In this document: piece by piece, positions 38,201 to 43,303 of the stretch
How the letters are laid out: the number at the start of each line of letters is the position of its first letter
Position numbering within the stretch: the first letter of the stretch is position 1
Source of the DNA: Salinivirgaceae bacterium
Lineage (GTDB): Bacteria; Bacteroidota; Bacteroidia; Bacteroidales; SZUA-534
Assembly: GCA_017557785.1 (NCBI GenBank)
Contig: JAFYYA010000084.1
Location: 1-64,000, forward strand
DNA: 64,000 nucleotides
Direction of reading: 5' to 3'
Notes under the pieces: model-generated
Databases searched by the model: none
Told to the model about the DNA's origin: nothing
What the model saw: only the letters and a program-made list of their open reading frames with translations
Position numbers and translations under genes: made by a program

Positions 38201-39153
38201 TCGTATTCCCGACAGGAAACAACGGCCGCCTTGCGAAGATTGGAATAACACCCGGCACCGATGCAACCGACGCCACATATTATTCTGCATCTTACGCTCT
38301 TGATGCGGGCAAAGCACCGTTAACCAGTGGCCTTTCCGCAGGTATGAGTCGTGTTAGCCAGGCTGAGACATGGTTAGTTGATTGCCCAGGTGGGAAATCA
38401 AGCAAGCTTACGCTCTATTGGTCTGATGCCGAAGCAAGTGGCATTACACCTGGTAAAGAGTCAGATTTGGTGGTCGCTCATTTCACAGAAGGGAAATGGA
38501 AGGCCGAGCCTGCCAAGTTCGACGGAGTGAATTCCATCTCAACCACATCGTATGTCACCTCATACAGTCCGTTCACGTTCGGTGCTAAAAATCCAGAACC
38601 GGATATCAACCCGCTTCCTGTCACCTTTGCAGCCTTTACTGGCCGTCAGGCGGGCAACAGCATTGTACTCGAGTGGACAACCCTTTCGGAGAAAGACAAC
38701 GACTACTTCGAGATTGAGCGCTCTATCGATGGTGTCAACTTTGTAACCATTGGCTATGTTGATGGTGCTGGTAATTCGAACAGCTTGCTCAACTATCAGT
38801 TTGCCGATAACGCACCTGAGCAGGGACAACTCTACTATCGCTTGTCGCAAGTCGATTTCGATGGCACACGCGAGTATGCCGACAAGATAGTGACTGTGCT
38901 TTACGCAGGCGATGACTTTGACCAACTGACCATTGTGCCCAACCCGACACATGGATTGTTCCGCGTCAGTGCTTCGGGTTCAATGGCAGGTGGCAGAATC
39001 GAGTTGCTGTCACAGTCAGGCATGGTAATCCGCATTATCGACATCAGCAGTTTCGATGCCACTGTCGACATCAGCGATTTACCAAGCGGAATTTACGTTC
39101 TGCGCTTAGTGACCGACACAAAGATTCTGCAGCAGAAAGTTGTTAAATACTAA
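26227..39153 (+). CDS. Giant modular T9SS-secreted protein (about 4,308 residues)
   Basis: A single uninterrupted 12.9-kb frame. The start at 26227 is chosen by the SD-like AGGAGA; it gives MKNLVLDMRSVAKIRVLC and a signal peptide ending near AWGQ. Five modules start with a Gly/Trp motif and continue into beta-helix-like Asn/Gly/Thr/Val repeats: near residue 45 (LTWVGG), 948 (FGSGDWNSPDSW), 1904 (FGSGVTWSESP), 2821 (GGEWDNPKTWYN) and 3767 (NTNWDNADNWWVG). Each later has a [FK]xxPxG block followed by Y/A-x-P (residues about 810, 1758, 2654, 3134 and 3991). Module 4 carries extra Ig/PKD-like domains (about 3290-3760). A common T9SS-associated domain (LPVTFAAFTGRQ, about 4128) and a type A sorting domain (VPNPTHGLFRV to QQKVVKY) end the protein. 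It is inferred to be a surface adhesin or matrix fibre; substrate unknown. Confidence 0.88.
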   Translation: MKNLVLDMRSVAKIRVLCLLSLALLTGANNEAWGQTFTSDKDGDWETDLTWVGGAQPSGGSAIVIKNKVTLNSDYTAVGLTFNSGAKLNIKEGCTLTAENGGNIVFSATETIIDGVEGHGYGTLVLKHKIKGNSKTLTTYANVVFEKGVSDGGDPDFSWAVDNAPNIIVYKGTFTNNRNYDKSVANAVTINSEGTFVASDNTICNYVTMNGGTLTINENKFFKVNSQTDKLRTLFVNGDATINGNGTLDVDRIKITGGTLTFNGDITLNQNVNIDGNIEIAEGHVLSFTGLSATFNNLTSCTGSGSCSFPATVTYAATSNHIIAGSYTTLNINASTDYAERILCGIVEVSGTFAPNKHFTLKGDGDATKEFSVKGSVTGRKSLTFEYVNVSLGNSDGEGTMDVDITELNIAEGNTLTIAGNVNLKSDKNQKFNGVDGKNGEIIINDEKTLTSAGTINFANEQTISGNGTFTINKQITGPKLITSANINMNAGKATTDMAYEVAGGTFTNNNVTDNFRFYNLVVSGGTFVAAVDTRAEVMTVTGGTVRIDKDKTLTVTTGNPLLVDGDATFDGGTRSKLSTDNVDLQEGAMLTIKDTVTLTRPLVVNNNATIKGIALSDTLQWDAETTPKISVATGKTLTIGDTLTLVGNVTLEGQMAVVDTAIFNLKGSNIIFTPTSKFTGTEGLISFVPGVTIFGLKNNPEISAKNLNFAGAVTYDATCVAMFPGNYSNTLTLLTADGNDIAMFDTVKISGSLSWSAGRIVLNGNPLFVKDAIGSGTFGEKHMLVAGKKSKYVFVAAENKAAGDLNLTIPIGTSSLTSSGAWQYSYSPATISINEEVAMGDTIEVQVEDDALNGKATDLRRYWTINSNRDLTGTVTFTYAEADDVMGYGKSAAHYWRVFHGNDVFDGADDPQSPFELGGHERTFSVALDGDKYINGTWTACEWPAAVTLYSFGSGDWNSPDSWTTNSAGSTHEGGRVPDANCDVVILPKDVITGTGAGITARSVMLKNETSTLIIPVGCGVSINNLSGEGKLIIDGSGEFPEGIANTELFMAPGGGTTEFRGSPDGPAATFILKQPKFNNLVINFGKDGEKLQLPNNESHKLIINGSLELTNGTVEYTQKGQYISVAGDINIGKKGSIINSATEGGVVVGGDTLVVGGNLINNGIIRLTRRVWNGYNPTVASQDEEDKGRGILRFVGESNVKFECYDTTNISQLIIDKGSDWTYKVTLDGKKEKVFGLLGRATNIANPEGFANKQAYPANPKQLFKPLWIKAGTLELIGEVHIRSLAEQSDGNNGLDCFYIPAQGCLHLNGDHVKVEVTISDAKSVAYASVIPAGKLIVEKGLFDGKGSSGITFVGTSFIEVRGGTLKGAQFRPSEYALKGITTYIQTGGYAKFDGCGDDKENSPIFYMPEASYTFKMTDGTLEVCSAMKKAESIGSFVVKSNPENGKILGGTIIINTGKAIKLNKNKIEDVSNGNYLIATELPLFNLVLRNNNPDNPSTNYVRHYIEDLHKKVLNYQCDITASTIIQNDLTIEDGVVFDTQGRPVTVGRNLNIESGAIVYTKGGGSTENEFIMNGTGELTVNGEIKDISGSAKEGFYNLTFAEGASVSMKSDITVRGLFKLAERATMNDGSKNKTYTISGDIEIDGTYDKCTSCASKMVIGGENIYTKGTGVLSNVDINAGSELLLSDRTNPGRQTKLAITGKLNFVSETQFNIGGSNLEFGPEAEVVGSFGPTRMIRTVGTSSRGVTKVFAANGEFLFPFGFVADKAYYTPAKIKYTTADTYGSVTSRPVYGQSFRDDNSLKSYWITEERGFSGASLTQYYYWYDATLSEGATDAWVPARRNGSIWEMFGSNMLELDDPNNRHIYFDPSVKSATGYYTCGLPESFESTGTPLYTSNVVADTLDWFGSGVTWSESPNGDPCNCIPSGNTPVYIGDGGEYNRNVKIAVSDDYTGPKAECASLNIAPGSTLDITNYSEFKSPIVDVDESVGAGKLRLSSDKFPEGDFGKFNGEFGGTIEYYGKGYAIPTASIDGSALTNYRNLIISGGASGSDSISMPACGITVFDSVTISGRVCTNPTGDYTININKNLIIAEGGQFEVFDDGTNHMQTIKVGDSLIVANGATMIANGTTPNTTLSLLQIGGSLIVDGTINGNRKIDNATFYKFNTEFVGNNDAEIKSNVDMTFNMLTCNKNSLDVKLILRKCKKINTAVNNAILTLTKGTLVVAVEDGQGVDLSNNADFPIPADACLHVISGNANVANHTYKKQLLLSGHIVVDGGVLRIGKEDGSVHNDILYAPDGKPSITINGGKLYVNGQISRQLIPETGSLIWKQTNGDVVIYGNERPTTENLRGRGAFEVLNDGEFDMSGGTITVMTGGGEDQYGDILIDPATMKCTGGTIIASNGSLKIRVPHNMYNLEVANGATLNAYTALNVNELKIDNSGVFNALDHNLTIRKAFKNYNNQNGSGISEGFNYGTSAQLTTFVGSDMTYEGINASATQFNTLEIDGDLNMVKGHSDMRVGGNLTQNSGTVTDNGNVISLYGNLVYYGNFVGSGGIDFCRGDGDVQYIDGNGMGSIGTVIVSNTSEVYLNNSPFRITNKIILGSSLYINRNNVILIDTATVEVKDGVFDGNHMIRLNGEHEDAGVTKYVKKNKSEFTIPVGILHNGNRYYTPAIYEFKSNSGTNVRSITVKTINSRHKNLTYEPSYGLDYYWNVATDGFGEDGSDNFSSEIGDYEVTQKYVYPESKMSGTKDTLFPEYLYYGGTDEYKWIDLRAKKGAGSELAYVAKDSVIFKPFGHIAGDYTVGVVGTTAAEDTNIYTARPVLYTGGNKKGGEWDNPKTWYNKDGVSLFDEMGGVVPENYKIDGNPVHILPGDTVYVKRSGTKAYSLTFEDGEELGVLNIGNTVGSDFGRVNGVGHLVMTPVSAATGNYYKMPAGNFRSFLTDERSIIEFAGGSGKLPNEIVGHVSMPLQNVILSGGGTKTLTKESGEYINKSMTIRNNTTLAFGNTPIYIKGDWIDENTGASGGFLPGTNNSRSIVEFNGTSRQKIVLSGDNESFYILKINNPSDVEIVKAESAAEAGITINKSLEFVSGCLVDTAPNTSVTLARTITSVSTANSARFVAGPLKWNLKSGDSRKFPVGTIDKTAGKVYAPTNVNGVTKDGNYTVTFYSGVYSYDVVWPFTSMSNTEKWTVTAPDNANAKLGLRVGSRTFASMSSSMLKRVKIAGNNDVEWEPIASSHSGGSLPEAMITTTAAINLSDYSEYTLGSSNSTARLWNTTDENTTFDVYICDGDYDATEIPVYFTGMGGPYKVNYKITDKEKGKSVTIASPKFTDNVGSIAITGSELAAKFGRSDGYSDQAYEIEITGMTDNNEDGMPAGGNKVDVYVLYNAKPDIDGAGTVGMGDVRVYTTTASDKVDIYEWSSNTNKATIAPTDNTANVTFGTNASTYNVTLTVKNTYIESHGKSCYRENSKVVKVDENPQPEIKGNFGICRSNRSATFSTDKVGTHTYEWNITNVVGGSVGDITLSTSGRTAENNEVTLTWGAGFAGTKATLEVTEENSGLTTTVERVITFYDDVELGETTISSPDVCDNTIGTVTISNTNVDYLYSIFQDETALCDEFGGSSSEPTVVTTSEPLRYSTGNLNFTVIIKNKGCQKELTNNEITVHEKPAIDDFTIDDNDLFKGNLVQIDYTKTSVIGLNNYEFAYSVAGVKYRNDEVPANLSKTVATPMVIRIPDADRMKGTLTISSNDNVLSCTNTYEIDKPISEAYLWSGGGNNTNWDNADNWWVGTAPNSDEVDVVIRKDKKITLDGGREEDNDISMPTVNAAVSVRNIKVESGADVNVDNTLTINKDVVCNGSFAGTGTVAFTSGSHTVSGAGTFANLSNEGTVTASDAMTVTGNIANNGSFAGTIALNGSSTQTVGGGNFEDVTVNSSGVTIDNSINIGGKLTLTKGIISVGDGQALVFTNGAKDVVGGGAKAYVDGTMWKYGKTPFVFPTGNNGRLAKIGITPGTDATDATYYSASYALDAGKAPLTSGLSAGMSRVSQAETWLVDCPGGKSSKLTLYWSDAEASGITPGKESDLVVAHFTEGKWKAEPAKFDGVNSISTTSYVTSYSPFTFGAKNPEPDINPLPVTFAAFTGRQAGNSIVLEWTTLSEKDNDYFEIERSIDGVNFVTIGYVDGAGNSNSLLNYQFADNAPEQGQLYYRLSQVDFDGTREYADKIVTVLYAGDDFDQLTIVPNPTHGLFRVSASGSMAGGRIELLSQSGMVIRIIDISSFDATVDISDLPSGIYVLRLVTDTKILQQKVVKY

Positions 39154-39190
39154 ACAAGAAAGCCGGCTCAAAGCCGGCTTTCTTGTTTTT
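39153..39190 (+). terminator. Bidirectional terminator after the giant gene
   Basis: A perfect 16-bp stem (39153-39168 with 39172-39187) with a 3-nt loop, flanked by A and T runs. It overlaps the last base of the TAA stop codon and lies 17 nt from the end of the converging hydrolase gene, so it can serve both strands. Confidence 0.92.
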
Positions 39191-39206
39191 GCTGTCAACC
39201 AAACTA

Positions 39207-40274
39207 TTAATCACATTTTAGTTCAAATCTGAACGGTTTGTCGAATTTTCGCTGCGAGTAGTAAGTAACTGATGGTTTGGTGAGATTCATAATCATTGTC
39301 CATTGTGTGCCACCAATGAAATTCTCGCCCCACGGCTGCTGTGCAACCGAAAAAACAGCGTCATTCAGTTGCTGCGCGTTCATAATACCTTGTGAACCAT
39401 CGTAAAGGTCGCAGAGTATGTCGTAGCGGGTATCACCAAAAATCAGACCTGCATTGAGTTTCTGTTGACACAGGTAATGGTTGGTAACTGTATGAGTCTC
39501 GGTTACCACCATCTCGTTTTCAACGTATTCAACCACAACACTTTTGCCCGATGCGTCTGACATTGCGTAGTGGTGTGCGGCGCCTATATCGGAATGCATG
39601 TCGATTTTGCCGAGTAGTTTGATGGCTTCATCAACAGATGCGGCTTTTTTCAGCAGATAGGCAATTGCGCTGGTGGTGGTAAGTGCAGGTTTGCCCGTAT
39701 TTTGATGAGTTTCAGCATCATCGCCTGCCATTAGGTCGGCAATTGCGAATCCCTTCTCATTGATGCCATCGAGAGCCAGAAAAAGTCCGCTCAGTGCCAC
39801 ATATTGATTTACAAAACCCTCAGGCAGCCATCCGTCGCCTAATCCGTAAAATTCTGTATTAAAGGTGGATATGTATTCATATCCGTTTTTTGGAACAACG
39901 TGCATTATCATTGCATTTGCAGTCATATAGTCGAAATTGCGGCCCATCAGCACGTCGCCATCGGGAGTGCGCACGGTCAGTGTCGAGCAACCATAATTCA
40001 TTGTGTCGGTTGATGTTGGCGGGGTGTAGTATCCTTTCGACAGGAACTGGTTGATGTAAAGAATCACTTCTTGCGAATTTTTAGCACCGCCCTTTTCCAA
40101 AAAATCGTCAAAACCGTCGTCGCCACGGTATTCCATATAATACATGCCGTCGTCAAGTTTCTGGACCGACATGGCACCCTTTATCAGTGAACCGAATGTC
40201 GCCCAAACGCAAGCAATGGCGACAATAATCAATGAAAGAATGCCTAACAGTGTGATTTTTAATAGTTTTTTCAT
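39207..40274 (-). CDS. Membrane-anchored linear amide C-N hydrolase (Ntn fold, choloylglycine hydrolase/acyltransferase-like)
   Basis: The protein has 355 residues with an N-terminal helix (LLKITLLGILSLIIVAIACVWA) acting as signal or anchor. The Ntn-hydrolase core begins at MNYGCSTLTVRTPDGDVLMG: Cys96 is the candidate nucleophile, followed by GRNFDY, which matches the conserved Arg/Asp after the Cys in choloylglycine hydrolase and penicillin acylase relatives. Other blocks are LDGINEKGFAIADLMAG and FIGGTQWTMIMNLT. If the family chemistry holds, a pro-region of about 95 residues must be removed to free the Cys. The substrate (bile salt, N-acyl lactone, N-acyl amide) cannot be told from sequence. 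It is divergent to the sensor pair. Confidence 0.75.
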   Translation of the reverse strand: MKKLLKITLLGILSLIIVAIACVWATFGSLIKGAMSVQKLDDGMYYMEYRGDDGFDDFLEKGGAKNSQEVILYINQFLSKGYYTPPTSTDTMNYGCSTLTVRTPDGDVLMGRNFDYMTANAMIMHVVPKNGYEYISTFNTEFYGLGDGWLPEGFVNQYVALSGLFLALDGINEKGFAIADLMAGDDAETHQNTGKPALTTTSAIAYLLKKAASVDEAIKLLGKIDMHSDIGAAHHYAMSDASGKSVVVEYVENEMVVTETHTVTNHYLCQQKLNAGLIFGDTRYDILCDLYDGSQGIMNAQQLNDAVFSVAQQPWGENFIGGTQWTMIMNLTKPSVTYYSQRKFDKPFRFELKCD

Positions 40275-40331
40275 ATAAAATGATTTTAAAAGTTGTTGTT
40301 ATCATTGGCCGCTAAAATATTCAATATCCCG

Positions 40332-40376
40332 GCTATTGCAATAGCACTAATGGTAGAACGGCCGATTGATGGCCGT
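40332..40376. promoter_or_regulatory. 14-nt palindrome and hairpin between the hydrolase and sensor genes
   Basis: GCTATTGCAATAGC (40332-40345) is a perfect palindrome. It is followed by ACGGCC (40358-40363) and GGCCGT (40371-40376), a perfect 6-bp stem with a 7-nt loop. Both are upstream of the divergent hydrolase and sensor genes and are candidate operator or attenuator elements. Confidence 0.45.
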
Positions 40377-40428
40377 AATATTATAACGGTATGTTTTTCA
40401 TGTAGTTGCAATATGTGCGGATACAAAT

Positions 40429-40450
40429 CTCAACTATTTCTCAACTATTT
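40429..40450. repeat. Tandem 11-bp direct repeat upstream of the sensor genes
   Basis: CTCAACTATTT occurs twice, head to tail, at 40429-40439 and 40440-40450. The 11-bp period is close to one helical turn, so two protein subunits could bind the same face. It lies about 120 nt before the sensor start codon. Confidence 0.6.
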
Positions 40451-40570
40451 CGCCAAATGATGTTTCACATTTGAAAAAAATGTAGATATTTATTTTTTGG
40501 TTTGGTAGGGACTTGCGTCAGCAATTTGCAGGTTCCGCCACTTGTGAGTTAATAGACAAAACAGAGATAT

Positions 40571-43291
40571 ATGAAAGTCAGAATCCGTCTAAGTTACAGG
40601 GTGCTTGCACTGGTGCTGGGCACTGTGTCAGTGGTCATATTTTTTGCCGCGCGAATAATCAATAACCAGTTCCGGTCATCGATAATTGAGACAATGGAAA
40701 AGCGCGATGCCGCATTGCTTGAAGACATTTCGACAACGTTCTCGAACATTGCCGACTGCGAGTACAAGAAACTCGTCACTATGAAATCGGTCATCGAGTC
40801 GACCATCAACGGCAGTTATGACAGCAATGAAAGTTTCTATAGAAGCATTATCAAAAGCACCTGCAGCAGCAACCCGATGCTGGCCGCCGTTTGGATCTGC
40901 TTCGACAACGGCTACGTGAGTGGCGTGAGCAACGGACGGCAACTTCTGCGGACAGATCGCACATCATATGGCTTTGAGTCGAAAAGCACATTCTTCGACT
41001 ACGACACTGACAATAACACTGAGTCGCCATATTACGTTGTTCGCAGGCTCAAAAAGCCGATGTTTTCTGAGCCGTCAACGTTCTTCCAGGACGAGTCTGT
41101 AACAAAGAAATATCTGAAATCATCAATTGCGCTACCAATTAACAGAAAAGGCGAAACCATCGGTGTCATCAGTTCCGACATCAACCTTCACACTCTGCGC
41201 CTGATGGTCGATTCCATTTGCCAGGCTAGCAACAAGAAGATTACCATCATTTCGTCGAGCGGAATGATTGTCGATTACCATAACCCGGACCTTATTGGCC
41301 TTCAGTTTGCCGAAATCGACACAGTGATTGCCCGTGCTGACACCAGCAACTCAAAAACCATCTTCATCAAAGATCATATGGGTAACGACAGCATTCTGTG
41401 CACGACACTGACCATCAATCCAGCGGGGCTCGGCAACCAGTGGAAACTGATTGCAACCACATCGGTGGCTGAGGTGAACGCACAGATTAGCAGTTCGCTG
41501 ATGTTTGTTAGAAAGGTGATTGCTGTAGGACTTATCTTGCTGGCATTTATCATCTTCATTCTTTCGATGAAGATTGTCACCCCAATCAACAAGGTGAACG
41601 CCATAATCAGGAAACTGTCGTTAGGGCAAGTCGACAATGCTCTGAAGATGGATGTCGACAGCGATGATGAACTTGGACAGATGGCCGACTCATCGAATAA
41701 AGTGGTTGACGGACTGCTGCAAGTCACCAAATTCGCCGAGAACATCGGTAACGGCAATTCAAACTACAATTTCACGCCGCTGAGCGACAAGGACGTGCTT
41801 GGCAACGCCATCATCGAAATGAAAAACAGTCTTGAGCGCGCTAAAATTGAGGAAAACGAGCGACGCGAGGAAGAGGGGCAACTTAACTGGGCATCGAATG
41901 GTATCAACCTGTTCAACAAGGTGCTGCGCGTCGACAATAGTGATATGAAAACGCTTGCGGGCGAGATTATCAAAAACTTGACACTTTATCTTGACTCACA
42001 GATGGGCGCCTTCTACATTATTCCGCCCGATCGCAAGGGCGCCGAGTTGGTGGCACACATCGGCTTTAGCAAAGAGAAGGCATCGGTAAATGGTTTTGTT
42101 GAGCCGGGCAAGGGGCTGATAGGCCGGGCTTATCTTGAGAAAGAGACAATATTCATTAGCGACATAACACCCGATATCGACCAGATTGGCTCGGGATTGG
42201 GCCGGGCACTGCCAAAATCGGCGCTCATTGTCCCGCTGCTCTACAATAAGGACTTGGTGGGTATTGTCGAAATATACTCATTCAAAGTGCTGCAACCATA
42301 CCAAATTTCGTTTGTCGAGAAATTGTCGGAGAACATTGCATCGACAATATCGACAGTGAAAATCAACGGCCAGACAGCGCAGTTGCTCGAAAAATCGAAG
42401 CGGCAGGCTGAGATTCTGGAGCAACAGGAAGAGGAGATCCGTCAGAACATGGAGGAGATGCAGGCCACTCAGGAAGAGTCGACACAAAAAGAAGAAGAAC
42501 TCACCACAATTATATCGGGATTCAACTCTGTGATGCCGACTGTCCACTACGACACAAGCAGGCACATCACCGATGTGAACGACGAATTCGCCGCATTGGT
42601 GAACAGCAAGCGCGAGAAACTTATTGGCAAGCGCCACAAATCAGAAGTGATAATGGACGAAAAGGAGCAGACACTGCACGAACACTTCTGGGAAGAGTTG
42701 TTGAAAGGCAACATTATGGAGAGCGAGGAGTTGTACACAAACGGCAAGAAACAAGTCTGGCTGCTTGAGCGGTTCATTCCTGTGACTGATGCCGATGGTG
42801 TCATAACCGAAATAGTTGAGATTGGCATCGACATCACGGCTCAAAAGAAAATTGAGGAGAAGATTCAGATGATTCAGGAGGGCGTGATACCCGATGACCT
42901 GAAAAAGGAAATTGTGCCCGAATTGGCCGAGACCAAGCAGCAGCTCATCGACCTGACCAACCTGAATGTGGTTTACAAAAACGACGAGAAGAAGATTGCC
43001 GACATTCTGAAACGCTACGCGGAACAGATTCCGGCACAGATTTCAGAAATGGAGAGTCTGGTTAAGGACCGCAACTATAAGAGCCTTAAAACAGTGGCAA
43101 AATCATTGAAAACAAAGATTAACTATCTGGGAATAAGGCATATTTACAACTCTATTGACAAAATCATCAAACTTATAGATGACGATAAGAACCTGACCGC
43201 CATCCCCGGGTTGTTCAAAACAATGAAAACATTGTGGGATGCGGCTGGAGCCGAACTGAACGACATCGTGAACTACAAGACCAAACTTTAA
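40571..43291 (+). CDS. Cache-HAMP-GAF-PAS sensor ending in an Hpt-like domain without histidine
   Basis: The protein has 906 residues: TM1 about 12-30, a periplasmic dCache-like domain (to about 305), TM2 about 313-337, HAMP to about 390, GAF about 440-597, a coiled coil with EEEIRQNMEEMQATQEE (about 597-645), PAS about 650-760, then a helical tail (800-904). The tail resembles an Hpt domain, but the expected phospho-acceptor motif AHxLKG reads AKSLKT, with Lys844 where His should be. I see no histidine-kinase, GGDEF, EAL, phosphatase or methyl-accepting signalling domain. The next gene starts 12 nt downstream and encodes a paralog. It is a probable membrane receptor; the output is unknown. 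Confidence 0.82.
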   Translation: MKVRIRLSYRVLALVLGTVSVVIFFAARIINNQFRSSIIETMEKRDAALLEDISTTFSNIADCEYKKLVTMKSVIESTINGSYDSNESFYRSIIKSTCSSNPMLAAVWICFDNGYVSGVSNGRQLLRTDRTSYGFESKSTFFDYDTDNNTESPYYVVRRLKKPMFSEPSTFFQDESVTKKYLKSSIALPINRKGETIGVISSDINLHTLRLMVDSICQASNKKITIISSSGMIVDYHNPDLIGLQFAEIDTVIARADTSNSKTIFIKDHMGNDSILCTTLTINPAGLGNQWKLIATTSVAEVNAQISSSLMFVRKVIAVGLILLAFIIFILSMKIVTPINKVNAIIRKLSLGQVDNALKMDVDSDDELGQMADSSNKVVDGLLQVTKFAENIGNGNSNYNFTPLSDKDVLGNAIIEMKNSLERAKIEENERREEEGQLNWASNGINLFNKVLRVDNSDMKTLAGEIIKNLTLYLDSQMGAFYIIPPDRKGAELVAHIGFSKEKASVNGFVEPGKGLIGRAYLEKETIFISDITPDIDQIGSGLGRALPKSALIVPLLYNKDLVGIVEIYSFKVLQPYQISFVEKLSENIASTISTVKINGQTAQLLEKSKRQAEILEQQEEEIRQNMEEMQATQEESTQKEEELTTIISGFNSVMPTVHYDTSRHITDVNDEFAALVNSKREKLIGKRHKSEVIMDEKEQTLHEHFWEELLKGNIMESEELYTNGKKQVWLLERFIPVTDADGVITEIVEIGIDITAQKKIEEKIQMIQEGVIPDDLKKEIVPELAETKQQLIDLTNLNVVYKNDEKKIADILKRYAEQIPAQISEMESLVKDRNYKSLKTVAKSLKTKINYLGIRHIYNSIDKIIKLIDDDKNLTAIPGLFKTMKTLWDAAGAELNDIVNYKTKL

Positions 43292-43303
43292 AAACTTACG
43301 GCA

